From the NCBI GenBank assembly GCA_028714895.1, contig JAQTLM010000008.1:1-64000 (forward strand): a stretch of DNA of 64,000 nt, read 5' to 3'. This stretch comes from Gallionella sp. Lineage in GTDB: Bacteria; Pseudomonadota; Gammaproteobacteria; Burkholderiales; Gallionellaceae. The notes under the pieces are model-generated. The model did not search any database. It had not been told where the DNA came from and was given only the letters and a program-made list of their open reading frames with translations. Shown here piece after piece: positions 54,779 through 63,631 of the stretch. Positions within the stretch are counted from its first letter, which is position 1, and each line of letters starts with the position of its first letter. Made by a program: the position numbers and the translations under genes.

Positions 54779-55144
54779 TCAGCCTATAGCTTCAGGGTTC
54801 CGATAATCTTTCACGGTTTGGAAGTTTATGCCAATCACGCGTTGGGCGGCATGGGCAAAGTAGTGAACATCACCCGCGAAGGCGTAGTGGATGCCGAGAC
54901 CGCACAAAGTTCGATTAGCGGTATCCAGTAAAGTTTTGGCAAAGTGGCGAAAATGATAGCCGATATTTCCGTTTTGCTGGCCGAACAAAATGTTGCCGCC
55001 AATGATTTGGCGAAGAGCACCGAGCGCGTTGTGGTCATGCTCGAAGAAAACGCCGGTGCGGCGCAAAGCCTGCTGGAGCTTGCGAATACCCTGGAAGGCA
55101 AGGCTGCGCAGGTAATGGGCGCGGTGGAAGTATTCAAGGTGTAA
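54779..55144 (+). pseudogene. Remnant of a methyl-accepting chemotaxis protein
   Basis: One reading frame encodes the extreme C-terminal signalling helix of an MCP: DAETAQSSISGIQ, then a TAA stop (54929-54931), then SFGKVAKMIADISVLLAEQN and VVVMLEENAGAAQSLLELAN, ending AVEVFKV. Both parts are in the same frame, so a single nonsense codon interrupts it. The N-terminal sensor, HAMP and hairpin tip are absent. Upstream residues LEVYANHALGGMGKVV are less clearly MCP-like. Confidence 0.75.
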
Positions 55145-55150
55145 GGGAAT

Positions 55151-55381
55151 ATGACCAAGAATAAGCAATCGCAACACAATGGCGGATTGTCATCGCTTGC
55201 AACCTGTGGGAGTTGCGTCCACATGATCAGGCACAAGGAAAGGTGTGATGTGATCGTTTGCGCTTCGCACTTAATGGTTATGCCAGTCAACAGGTTATCA
55301 GTATGTGATTTGTATTTAAATACATTGAGCATGTCCCGAGCCGATCTATCGTGGTGGGCGGTTCAAATCGGGAGCGATTGA
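55151..55381 (+). CDS. Doubtful small ORF after the MCP remnant
   Basis: 76 codons. ATG 55151 has a good SD (AAGGGA, six bases upstream), which is the only support. The product has four Cys (CGSCVHMIRHKERCD, VIVCAS) but no recognised family and an odd composition. It may be non-coding. Confidence 0.25.
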   Translation: MTKNKQSQHNGGLSSLATCGSCVHMIRHKERCDVIVCASHLMVMPVNRLSVCDLYLNTLSMSRADLSWWAVQIGSD

Positions 55382-55523
55382 GATGAAGCAAGTGGGGCCG
55401 GTGGCGAATTCAGAAACGAAGTGAAATTACTAGCCTCGGAATTGCATCAATTGCAACGTGGTTTTAGTGCCTTACCAGATTATGCATTTTTAAAAACAGG
55501 CACAAATTTAATGGAGAAAAGTA

Positions 55524-56300
55524 ATGAGTAAGGTTATTTCCAAAAACGGCGCAATCTCAGGAATTTCAGGGCGAGTTTCGGCTCCTCAAACTTATACGGT
55601 GCAGTACTTTGATGGCCCTGCCACCTATACAGAAAGATTCGCAGTAATAAATATTGGTAGCCAATATACCGGCAATGGCGCAATGGCTGCAGATGCTTTA
55701 ATTGCTCAGGTAGATTTACTTTTGGCTGGTACGGCAATCGGTGCGGCGCTCATTCCAATAGCTAATACCGCGATGAATTGGCTGAGGAACATGATTTTCA
55801 ACCCTGATGGTTCGGTTACGCTAATGTTTGCATATCACTATTGCGGCACAGCAAAGAGCGGTATAGACCCGACATTTTTCCCTGGAGGATTAGAAACACG
55901 ATCTTGGCAAAGCCTCGTGGATAATTTACTTGTAGCAGCAGGAGCATTGGGCAATGGGTTGCGTACCGAAAATCAGATTTCAAATAAATTGGAGATGCCA
56001 AGCAAAATAATTTCAGATGGCAACAAGCACTCCACAAAGAATCTAAAAGGACCAATCGATGATGTTTGGAGGATTCCAAATGCTTATAACGCTATTTCAA
56101 ACAATGGGGGTAAGACCTTCATTGATAATGATGAAAGTCAATCTCCAGCTACAGCATCGAATGCTCTTGAAAACTTGAACAGTCTTACTGGTAAAGATTG
56201 GATATCGTATTACATCGGCATTGGACAAGAAGCCGCACTTGGTGAAGTAAAAATAGTCCACATTAATGTCAACAGCACAAGAAATGTTACGGTCGAATAA
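55524..56300 (+). CDS. AT-rich hypothetical protein
   Basis: 258 residues, SD GGAGA before ATG 55524. Not recognised. N-terminal half is small-residue rich (MSKVISKNGAISGISGRVSA, ...GNGAMAADALIAQVDLL) with a hydrophobic stretch LLLAGTAIGAALIPIANTA (~67-85) that could be a membrane or amphipathic helix. The C-terminal half is Asn/Ser/Lys rich. No classical signal peptide. Base composition is more AT-rich than the surrounding genes, suggesting recent acquisition. No neighbours clarify its role. Confidence 0.6.
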   Translation: MSKVISKNGAISGISGRVSAPQTYTVQYFDGPATYTERFAVINIGSQYTGNGAMAADALIAQVDLLLAGTAIGAALIPIANTAMNWLRNMIFNPDGSVTLMFAYHYCGTAKSGIDPTFFPGGLETRSWQSLVDNLLVAAGALGNGLRTENQISNKLEMPSKIISDGNKHSTKNLKGPIDDVWRIPNAYNAISNNGGKTFIDNDESQSPATASNALENLNSLTGKDWISYYIGIGQEAALGEVKIVHINVNSTRNVTVE

Positions 56301-56470
56301 TCGGTAGTTATCCCTCGCTTGATAATGCACCATTAAAGGAGGCTATATCAGGTATCTATGCGGATAAAAGGTCGGTGGCTTGTTATGGAAGAATCTTGCG
56401 CTGCCAGAAGCAGCGCAGGAAACGCTACGGCAAGGCGGATCGGCGCGGCATTATTTCAATAGAGGTTAAA

Positions 56471-58291
56471 TTGGCGATATTAGGAAACCAGCCATTTGCA
56501 GGCGCACTGAAACAGCTTGGTGTGGCTGTGCTTTATGCATCGTTACTTTATATAGGCGAGTTTTATTTTGAGAGCGACGCTATTGTCGGCTATTTTGAAC
56601 CGGCGAGCGGATTGGCGTTGGCCGCGCTGCTGATTGGCGGGAAGCGATATGCATGGGGTGTGTTCATTGGCGCTCTCCTGAATAACACAATATCCGGTAA
56701 TTACCTCTGGGCGGCGGCTACCATCGCTTTGGGTGATGCACTGCAGGCGCTTTGCGGCGCCTGGCTGCTTACCCGCGAAGGCAAGTTTGATTTGTTGCTC
56801 CAATCGTTGCGCGACTACCTGCGGCTGATCCTTTTGGGCGGATGCGTCAGCATCACCATCGGCGCCGTGGCTGTAAACACGGCATTGCTGTTTTCCGGAT
56901 TGCTTGCTTCCAAGGATTATTTCTACAGCCTGATCCGATGGTGGATGAGCGATACGCTCGGAGTCATCTTGATCGCCCCGTTGATCATGGCATGGTATCG
57001 GGCAAGAATTGATTGGCGCAAAGCAGGCAGGATGGCTGAGGCAATCTTGCTGTCTGGACTGACGGTTTTGCTTGGCCAGATTGTCTTTCTCGATTGGCTG
57101 CACGATAGCATTGGCCAAGTGGCCAAAAGCTATTGGATGTTCATAGCCATCTCTTGGGTGGCAGTGCGTTTTGGAGTACGCGGGACAGTGGTTGCTTTGT
57201 CTGTGGTGGCAATCCAGGCATTGTTTGGTGCAATTCAGGGTACCGGTTTCTTCGCCGACGACATCGAAAAAACTCAGTTGGCCAATTATTGGTGTTACAT
57301 GTTGGTCATTTCCGTATTTGGCATGGCGCTGGCTTCCCACTTGACCGAACGCAAGCTGGCCAAAGCAGAGCTTCGTATCGCTGCTGTCGCCTTTGAGTCT
57401 CACGATGGCATTATGATCACCGATGTCAACAATACGATTATGCGGGTTAACGACGCCTTTTCAGAAATCACCGGATATACGGCAGAAGAGGCGGTTGGTC
57501 AGACTCCGCGTCTGCTCGATTCCGGTTGCCATGACGCAATTTATTACGCTGCGATGTGGGAAGACCTTCAGCATACCGGGTCGTGGCGTGGCGAAATCCA
57601 GAACAGGCGCAAGAATGGTGAGGTGTATCCGGCACAATTCACCATAACCGCAGTGAAGGGAATCGACGGAGAGATCAACCACTATGTCGCCATACTGCAT
57701 GACATTACCGAGCGCAAGAAAGCGGAAGAGCAAATCAGCAACCTGGCTTTTTACGACACATTGACGCAATTGCCCAATCGCCGCATGTTAAACGACCGGC
57801 TCGGGCAGGCAATGGCCGCCAGTAAGCGTAGCGGCCGTTATGCCGCGCTGATGTTCCTCGATCTGGACAACTTCAAGCCGCTCAATGATATGCATGGACA
57901 CGAGGCGGGAGATTTGCTGCTGATTCAGGCAGCACACCGCATTGCCAGTTGTGTGCGTGAGGTGGATACCGTCGCGCGCTTCGGCGGCGATGAGTTTGTG
58001 GTGATACTCAGCGAACTGGATACCGATAAGGCCGACTCTGCCGTACATGCCGGTATCGTGGCCGAAAAAATTCGTGCCATCCTGTCCAAGCCATACCTGC
58101 TGCCATGCAAGCAAGAGGGAGATGTAACAATTACCGTTGAACATCATTGCACGTCGAGTATCGGCATAACGTTGTTTATCGGTCACGAGGCCAATTCGGA
58201 AGGTATTCTCAAGCAGGCCGATATGGCGATGTATCAAGCCAAAGAGGGTGGGCGCAATCAGAATCTTTTTGCAGGGGCTATGGGGTTGTGA
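56471..58291 (+). CDS. MASE1-PAS-GGDEF diguanylate cyclase
   Basis: 606 residues from TTG 56471, which has AGAGG five bases upstream; GTG 56375 would add 32 Arg/Lys-rich residues of no family likeness. N-terminal MASE1 membrane sensor with ~8 helices (to ~305; GYFEPASGLALAALLIGGKR), PAS/PAC (~325-440; ITGYTAEEAVGQTPR, HYVAILHDITERK), GGDEF (~445-600) with active ARFGGDEFVVIL. No EAL domain. It makes c-di-GMP at the membrane directly upstream of BcsB-like and NfrB-like genes, so it may supply that system locally. Confidence 0.9.
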   Translation: MAILGNQPFAGALKQLGVAVLYASLLYIGEFYFESDAIVGYFEPASGLALAALLIGGKRYAWGVFIGALLNNTISGNYLWAAATIALGDALQALCGAWLLTREGKFDLLLQSLRDYLRLILLGGCVSITIGAVAVNTALLFSGLLASKDYFYSLIRWWMSDTLGVILIAPLIMAWYRARIDWRKAGRMAEAILLSGLTVLLGQIVFLDWLHDSIGQVAKSYWMFIAISWVAVRFGVRGTVVALSVVAIQALFGAIQGTGFFADDIEKTQLANYWCYMLVISVFGMALASHLTERKLAKAELRIAAVAFESHDGIMITDVNNTIMRVNDAFSEITGYTAEEAVGQTPRLLDSGCHDAIYYAAMWEDLQHTGSWRGEIQNRRKNGEVYPAQFTITAVKGIDGEINHYVAILHDITERKKAEEQISNLAFYDTLTQLPNRRMLNDRLGQAMAASKRSGRYAALMFLDLDNFKPLNDMHGHEAGDLLLIQAAHRIASCVREVDTVARFGGDEFVVILSELDTDKADSAVHAGIVAEKIRAILSKPYLLPCKQEGDVTITVEHHCTSSIGITLFIGHEANSEGILKQADMAMYQAKEGGRNQNLFAGAMGL

Positions 58292-58322
58292 AGCGTAACG
58301 GCTGTACCCCCGAAAAAATATC

Positions 58323-60581
58323 ATGAATGGTATACGGCGGGTCGCAGGCTGTTGGTGTGCGGCGATTTTCTTGTGTACATTGCTTGCGCCGGGAACTGCT
58401 TGGGCAGCTACGCCTGCAGGTGGGCTGGTGACGCGGGTATTGACCTTGGCCGATATGGGGTTGTCGGAGCAGGTCTCGTTCAGCAACCGCAACTTTGAGC
58501 AGCATTTCTATTTTCCTGTGCCGCAGGGTGTAGTGCTGAAGGATGCACATGTCGAAATTCACGGTGCTTACCTGCATCCGTTTACCGGAACGGCGGCGGT
58601 GACGCTGCTGGTCAATGGCACGCCGGTATTTACGCACCGGTTGCCGGGCGGTGATGACGGGTTCTCCCTCAAACTGGTTGACTTGAACGGCGCAACCTTC
58701 TCCCGCAGGCATTTGGATGAACAGGGGGGCGCCATCGACATTTCGCTGCCGCTGCACAAATTGCGTGCGCAAGGCGGTTTCCTCGACTTGGGTGTGGTGC
58801 TGAGCAGCCAAGTCGATGCCACGCGCTGCATCGACGAGCGCGGGCGCGGCAATGAATTGTCCATCGACCCCAAGGCGACGCGGCTGGTCTATTCGTTCGA
58901 GGGCAGTTCGGTGCAGGACATACACAGCTTGCTGACTACGCTGCCGCGCCGTCCTGTAATTTTGTTGCCGCACCGGGAGCTGAACGCGGTGCAGTATGGC
59001 GCTGCTTTACGCCTGTCGCAGGCACTGTCCGGCATGGGGCTGCAGCCGGAATTCGCGGCGGTGCCGCAGGTGGGTGATGTTGTGGATACAGTCTTGCTGG
59101 AGGATGCTGCGAAGATCGCCAGCGTGCGGATTCCGGGCGCGATGGCCAGTGCGATAGCGCAACGCCAGCCTTACAAGATTGTCCAGCCTGCCGAAGCTGC
59201 CATCTGGCTAGCCTTGCGCATGATGTCGCCGGATGGACTGGCGCAGGCCGTGATCGACCCGGCGCAGACCCGGCAAGCATTGCTGACCGCATTACAGGGA
59301 ATGGATGCCGACAGTGCTCTAGGCAAGCAGCTATGGCGCGAATTGCGGCTGGACGAAGCCGACAGATGGCTCCCCAAGGCGGCACTGGGCAATGCCAACG
59401 TGCGCGTCGCCATGCTGGCGGGGCAACCGGTTCTAGCACTGGAAGGTGGGGATATAGGAAGAGGAGCAGACCTGCTTGCCTCAACCTGGAGGCAAATCGC
59501 GGGCAGCCGAGAACTGGTGCTGGGCACCGCGCTGCAAATGCCTAACAGGGACAGCTCGCTGCCACATATCCACTTCGCGCCCAATCTGCCGGTTCAGAAC
59601 GTGTCGGAGCAGGCGGAGTGGGTTGTGCCAATCCAGTTAAGCAGCCTGCCACAGGGGAAGTGGCCGGATTCGTTCGAACTCAACCTGATGGCCGCACCTA
59701 GCGGAGACGGTCTTGCGCCAGTGGTGTCGGTGTTCATGAATGACAACCTGTTGACTGCCACGTCGTTGCGTACCGATGGCGAAATCACCCGGCTGCGGGC
59801 GCACATCCCAATGTATGCGCTACGCGCAAACAATCTATTGCGCGTGGAGATACGCCGCCGCATCTCGGGCGGGCATTGCAGCGGCATGGCACAAAGCTTT
59901 CCCGTGCAGTTGCTGCCATCGAGCTATCTGAACCTGCGCGATGCGCAGGCGGTAACGCAATTCTTCATGCTGGGTACCGGGTTCGGGCGCGGCAGCGAAA
60001 TCATCGTCCCGGCGCGCTATTTGCAGGATGCGGCGAATACCTTGCCGGTGGTGAGTTCGGTATTGCGCGGCTTGTCGTTCGGTGAAACGGATTTCAAACT
60101 GGCGATCAATGCGAAACCGGGATTCAAACCATTACATGCCTTTGTGGCATTCGAGAGCGCACCCGATTCTGATACACAACGGGTGGCGGCCGGCAGCGGC
60201 CGACTGGTGGTACGCAATAAGCGCGACCATGCGGTGTTCGATAGTGCCGGGCTGGGCAGCATGGCGGTGCTGCAACTGATCCAGTCTGGGCATCAGCATG
60301 GGATCAGCGTGATAACGGTTGACGGTACGCTGCCCGCATTGCGCAAGCCGTTGGAACTGTCTGCGGGCAACTTGGCGATTGCCGATGCAGAAGGGGTGCG
60401 GCTGGCGATCAACCTCGACGATCCGGAGAATGATTGGCAACTGGATGAACAGAATCGTGGCGTGCTGACTTTCATGCAGCGCTACCGCACGTGGCTCATC
60501 GTCCTTGGCTTGATGCTGTTGCCGGTAGTCGTCGTGTTAGGTCTGCGATGGTATTTTCGCAACCGCCAGCTTAAAGGCTAG
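58323..60581 (+). CDS. BcsB-like polysaccharide synthase regulatory subunit
   Basis: 752 residues. Signal peptide ~1-28 (..GTAWA|AT), a large periplasmic part with alternating carbohydrate-binding-like and flavodoxin-like regions (LRAQGGFLDLGVVLSSQVD, RISGGHCSGMAQSFPVQLLP), and a C-terminal membrane anchor (WLIVLGLMLLPVVVVLGLRW, ~722-743). This is the BcsB layout. No bcsA, bcsC or bcsZ is next to it; the partner appears to be the NfrB-like synthase downstream, eleven bases after the stop. Confidence 0.85.
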   Translation: MNGIRRVAGCWCAAIFLCTLLAPGTAWAATPAGGLVTRVLTLADMGLSEQVSFSNRNFEQHFYFPVPQGVVLKDAHVEIHGAYLHPFTGTAAVTLLVNGTPVFTHRLPGGDDGFSLKLVDLNGATFSRRHLDEQGGAIDISLPLHKLRAQGGFLDLGVVLSSQVDATRCIDERGRGNELSIDPKATRLVYSFEGSSVQDIHSLLTTLPRRPVILLPHRELNAVQYGAALRLSQALSGMGLQPEFAAVPQVGDVVDTVLLEDAAKIASVRIPGAMASAIAQRQPYKIVQPAEAAIWLALRMMSPDGLAQAVIDPAQTRQALLTALQGMDADSALGKQLWRELRLDEADRWLPKAALGNANVRVAMLAGQPVLALEGGDIGRGADLLASTWRQIAGSRELVLGTALQMPNRDSSLPHIHFAPNLPVQNVSEQAEWVVPIQLSSLPQGKWPDSFELNLMAAPSGDGLAPVVSVFMNDNLLTATSLRTDGEITRLRAHIPMYALRANNLLRVEIRRRISGGHCSGMAQSFPVQLLPSSYLNLRDAQAVTQFFMLGTGFGRGSEIIVPARYLQDAANTLPVVSSVLRGLSFGETDFKLAINAKPGFKPLHAFVAFESAPDSDTQRVAAGSGRLVVRNKRDHAVFDSAGLGSMAVLQLIQSGHQHGISVITVDGTLPALRKPLELSAGNLAIADAEGVRLAINLDDPENDWQLDEQNRGVLTFMQRYRTWLIVLGLMLLPVVVVLGLRWYFRNRQLKG

Positions 60582-60592
60582 CGAGGCTGGCT

Positions 60593-62503
60593 ATGCTAGA
60601 CGAGTTGTTTCTCGCCGATTATCTCTACGTGCTGGATGTGCTGGCGGTGATCACCGCGATACTGATTCTGGTCAGCTCGCTCGATGATTTTTTCATCGAC
60701 GTTTACTACTGGGTGCGTGCGGCGTGGCGCTGGTCAGCGGTGAAAAGCCGCTACCAGCCCTTGAGCATCGAGCAGTTGCGAGTGAAGGAGGAATCCTGGC
60801 TGGCGATCATGGTGCCGGCGTGGAAGGAATACGACGTCATCGCCAAGATGGTCGAGAACACGCTGGCGACGATGGAGTACCGCAATTATGTGATCTTCCT
60901 TGGTACCTACCAGAACGACGCCGAGACCACGGCGGAAGCCGACCGCATGGCGCGGCGCTTCCCGCACAAGGTGCGCCGCGCCACGGTGGCACATGACGGG
61001 CCGACCTGCAAGGCGGACTGTCTGAACTGGATCGTGCAGTCGATCTTCAGGTATGAAGAGCAAAGCCAGATGCGCTTCTCCGGCATGGTTATGCACGATT
61101 CTGAAGATGTGATTCATCCGTTGGAATTTCACCTGTACAACTACCTGATTGATCGCAAGGACCTGATCCAGTTGCCTGTGCTGTCGCTGGAGCGCGACTG
61201 GAACGAGTTCATCGCCGGTACCTACCTGGACGATTTCAGCGAATGGCATTGCAAGGAAATGGCCGTGCGCGAAAGCCTCACCGGGCTGGTGCCTGGCTCA
61301 GGCGTGGCAACCTGTTACAGCCGCCGCGTGATCATGGAGCTGTCCAGACTGAACGACAGCCAGCCGTTCAATACCGATACGTTGACCGAGGATTACGAGA
61401 TGAGCCACCGTCTGAAGAAAATCGGCACGGATCAGGTGTTTGTCATGTTTCCGGTGTTGTACCACGCTAAGCGCAAGGGCTTGTTCAGCCGGCGCGAAAA
61501 GACGGTTGAGGTAAAGAGCCTGATCGCCACACGCGAATATTTCCCCAGTCAATTTCGCGCGGCCTATCGCCAGCGGGCACGCTGGATACTCGGTGTGTCA
61601 TTCCAAGGATGGCAGCAAATGGGTTGGCAGGGTGGAGTGGTTTCCAACTATCTGTATTTTCGCGATCGCAAAAGCATCTTTACTTCCTTTGCGGGTTTGC
61701 TGGCCTATTTTCTGGTAGCCAATTTTGCAGCGCTGGGGATGCTGCGCAGTGCAGGGCACGACTATGTGCGCTATCCAGAATTCGTGCAGCCAGAGAGCTG
61801 GGTTTATATGGTGATCGAGATCAATTTTTTGCTGTTCTTGAACCGCATTGCGCAACGGGTCTATTTTGTAGCCAAACTGAACGGTATCGAGCAGGGTTTC
61901 TTAGCAATCCCGCGCATGCTGGTCGGCAATGTCATCAACTTTTTTTCGGTATGCCGGGCGTGGAAAATATTTCTGATCCACATCATCACCGGCAAGCGAG
62001 TCACTTGGGACAAGACCCAGCACAGCTATCCGACGATGTGCGAATTGCAACGCCATCGCAAGTTGATGGGCGACATGCTGCTGGAATGGCGGGTAATTGA
62101 TCACAAGCATCTCGATCAGGCACTGGATATACAAAAACAGACCGGGAAGAAGCTGGGTGTACTGTTGCGCGAGGCTGGGCTGGTCAGCGAAGAAATGCTG
62201 GCGGATGTAATCGCGGAACAGAGTTGGCTACCGCGCACCAAATTGTTGCCGGAGGCAGTCGGCAAGTTCGCAGGGCGTCTGCCGCGCTATCTGGTGGAAC
62301 GGTACCGTGCGATCCCGTTCGCAGACGGGGAGTGCGGTTCACTGAACTTGGCAGTAGTCGAGCCGTTGTCTGAAACGGCGCTGGCTGAAATCCAGGCCGA
62401 GGTTGCGGAAACGGTAGCATATTTCATCGTGTGTGAGGCCGAGATCGCCGGCGCGCTGGATTGGTGCAATCCAGGCGCGATGCCGCGTAGCGTAGAAGAG
62501 TGA
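60593..62503 (+). CDS. NfrB-like membrane glycosyltransferase with MshEN-type tail, C-terminus lost by frameshift
   Basis: 636 residues. TM helix ~10-35, family 2 glycosyltransferase (~60-340) with VPAWKEYDVI, HDSED (~167), TEDYE (~264) and QRARW (~327), further TMs ~355-470, then an MshEN-type c-di-GMP-binding region (~490-620): LMGDMLLEWRVIDHKHLDQA, KKLGVLLREAGLVSEEM, YRAIPFADGECGSLNLAV. E. coli NfrB, which takes part in N4 phage adsorption and a c-di-GMP-controlled polysaccharide, has this layout. The frame ends at TGA 62501, yet matching sequence continues in another frame from 62502. Confidence 0.87.
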   Translation: MLDELFLADYLYVLDVLAVITAILILVSSLDDFFIDVYYWVRAAWRWSAVKSRYQPLSIEQLRVKEESWLAIMVPAWKEYDVIAKMVENTLATMEYRNYVIFLGTYQNDAETTAEADRMARRFPHKVRRATVAHDGPTCKADCLNWIVQSIFRYEEQSQMRFSGMVMHDSEDVIHPLEFHLYNYLIDRKDLIQLPVLSLERDWNEFIAGTYLDDFSEWHCKEMAVRESLTGLVPGSGVATCYSRRVIMELSRLNDSQPFNTDTLTEDYEMSHRLKKIGTDQVFVMFPVLYHAKRKGLFSRREKTVEVKSLIATREYFPSQFRAAYRQRARWILGVSFQGWQQMGWQGGVVSNYLYFRDRKSIFTSFAGLLAYFLVANFAALGMLRSAGHDYVRYPEFVQPESWVYMVIEINFLLFLNRIAQRVYFVAKLNGIEQGFLAIPRMLVGNVINFFSVCRAWKIFLIHIITGKRVTWDKTQHSYPTMCELQRHRKLMGDMLLEWRVIDHKHLDQALDIQKQTGKKLGVLLREAGLVSEEMLADVIAEQSWLPRTKLLPEAVGKFAGRLPRYLVERYRAIPFADGECGSLNLAVVEPLSETALAEIQAEVAETVAYFIVCEAEIAGALDWCNPGAMPRSVEE

Positions 62504-62510
62504 GCGTCCG

Positions 62511-62729
62511 TTGTTGGGTGACGTGCTGCTTGGCATGGATTTATTTTCGCTCTGCCAGCTCGAATCTGCTATGGCAAATTTCGACCCCAGACGCGATGGC
62601 TGTATCGGGGAATACCTCGTGGTGCGCCAGTTGATCAGCAGCAGCCAGCTTGAAGAAGCGTTGTATCGGCAGAATGAAAATACCGCAGGCAGTTCCGGTC
62701 TGCACTTGATGCCTTGGAGTATCGCATGA
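62511..62729 (+). CDS. Out-of-frame C-terminal MshEN-like segment of the NfrB homologue
   Basis: 72 codons from TTG 62511. Reads [20 protein letters not shown] and [20 protein letters not shown], a further pair of LG..L...G...QLE.A repeats like those ending NfrB. Removing T62501 would join ..SVEE to [10 protein letters not shown] in one frame. So this is most likely the displaced end of the synthase, through mutation or a sequence error, rather than a separate gene. Its stop overlaps the next start (ATGA). Confidence 0.65.
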   Translation: MLGDVLLGMDLFSLCQLESAMANFDPRRDGCIGEYLVVRQLISSSQLEEALYRQNENTAGSSGLHLMPWSIA

Positions 62730-63631
62730 TTATTTTGGTTAACAGTTTACATTTTCGTTTGTGGGCTGCCATGTTGCTGTTGGCTGCTGCTTCCTTTTCC
62801 GCACTGGCGGCGGACGATGTGCCGTTGGATGGCGAGGCCTACCGCTTAGCCGAACAGGCTTACCACGAACTTACTGCAGGCCGCATTGATGATGCCGCCA
62901 ATGCGGAAGTGACCAAAGCGCTACAACTACGCCCGGACAGCAGGCAGTTGGATTTGCTATTGCTGGATATCCAAGTGCGGAAAGGAGCATTGGGCAACGA
63001 CACCGCCTACGGCTATGCCGGAGATGACAAACTCTACGGCGAAGAAGGCAACGACACATTAATCGGACAAGACGGCAACGACTACCTGGATGGAGGCATT
63101 GGAGACGACCAGCTATATGGCGGCCTGGGCAACGACGTGGGCAACGGCGGTGACGGCAATGACCTCGTGAGCGGCAACGAAGGCGACGACGCACTCTATG
63201 GCGGCGCCGGGCTGGACACCCTGTACGGCGGCACCGGCAATGACACTCTGGATGGCGGCGCCGACAACGACACCTTGCTGGGCGAGGCGGGCAACGACAC
63301 CCTGTTGGGCGGCATCGGCACGGACGAACTGCAAGGCGGCGACGGCAATGACCAGTTGCTGGGCGAAGACGGCAACGACAACCTGTTTGGGCAGACGGGC
63401 GATGACGTGCTGTGGGGTGGGGCGGGCAACGACTTGCTGATGGGATTTACCGGCACCAACGAAGCCAAGCAGACCTTGAACGCTGGAGAAACAGACAACG
63501 ACAAGCTCTACGGCGAAGCGGGGGCAGACACGCTCATTGGCGGACTGGGTAATGATTATCTGGATGGCGGTGCGTTCTGGAAAAGGCGAGCGGCGAATGA
63601 TGCAGTGTTTGATATGAGGAGGGTGGGATGA
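62726..63631 (+). CDS. Chimera: NfrA-like TPR N-terminus fused to RTX repeats
   Basis: 301 residues from ATG 62726. Signal peptide ~1-25 (..FSALA|AD), a short TPR-like segment ([40 protein letters not shown], ~32-85) as found at the N-terminus of NfrA-type proteins, then an abrupt switch at about residue 89 to 17 contiguous nonapeptides of the GNDTLYGGA type, a spacer, and three more. Consecutive nonapeptides bind Ca2+ in beta-rolls. The usual large C-terminal NfrA domain is absent. It looks like a recombination product. Position after nfrB is where nfrA would be expected. Confidence 0.75.
   Translation: MIILVNSLHFRLWAAMLLLAAASFSALAADDVPLDGEAYRLAEQAYHELTAGRIDDAANAEVTKALQLRPDSRQLDLLLLDIQVRKGALGNDTAYGYAGDDKLYGEEGNDTLIGQDGNDYLDGGIGDDQLYGGLGNDVGNGGDGNDLVSGNEGDDALYGGAGLDTLYGGTGNDTLDGGADNDTLLGEAGNDTLLGGIGTDELQGGDGNDQLLGEDGNDNLFGQTGDDVLWGGAGNDLLMGFTGTNEAKQTLNAGETDNDKLYGEAGADTLIGGLGNDYLDGGAFWKRRAANDAVFDMRRVG

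Noticed and set aside
62996..63470. Short-period repeats suggesting a CRISPR array or minisatellite
   Set aside because: The 27-base period is the DNA form of in-frame RTX nonapeptides; there are no invariant repeats with unique spacers.
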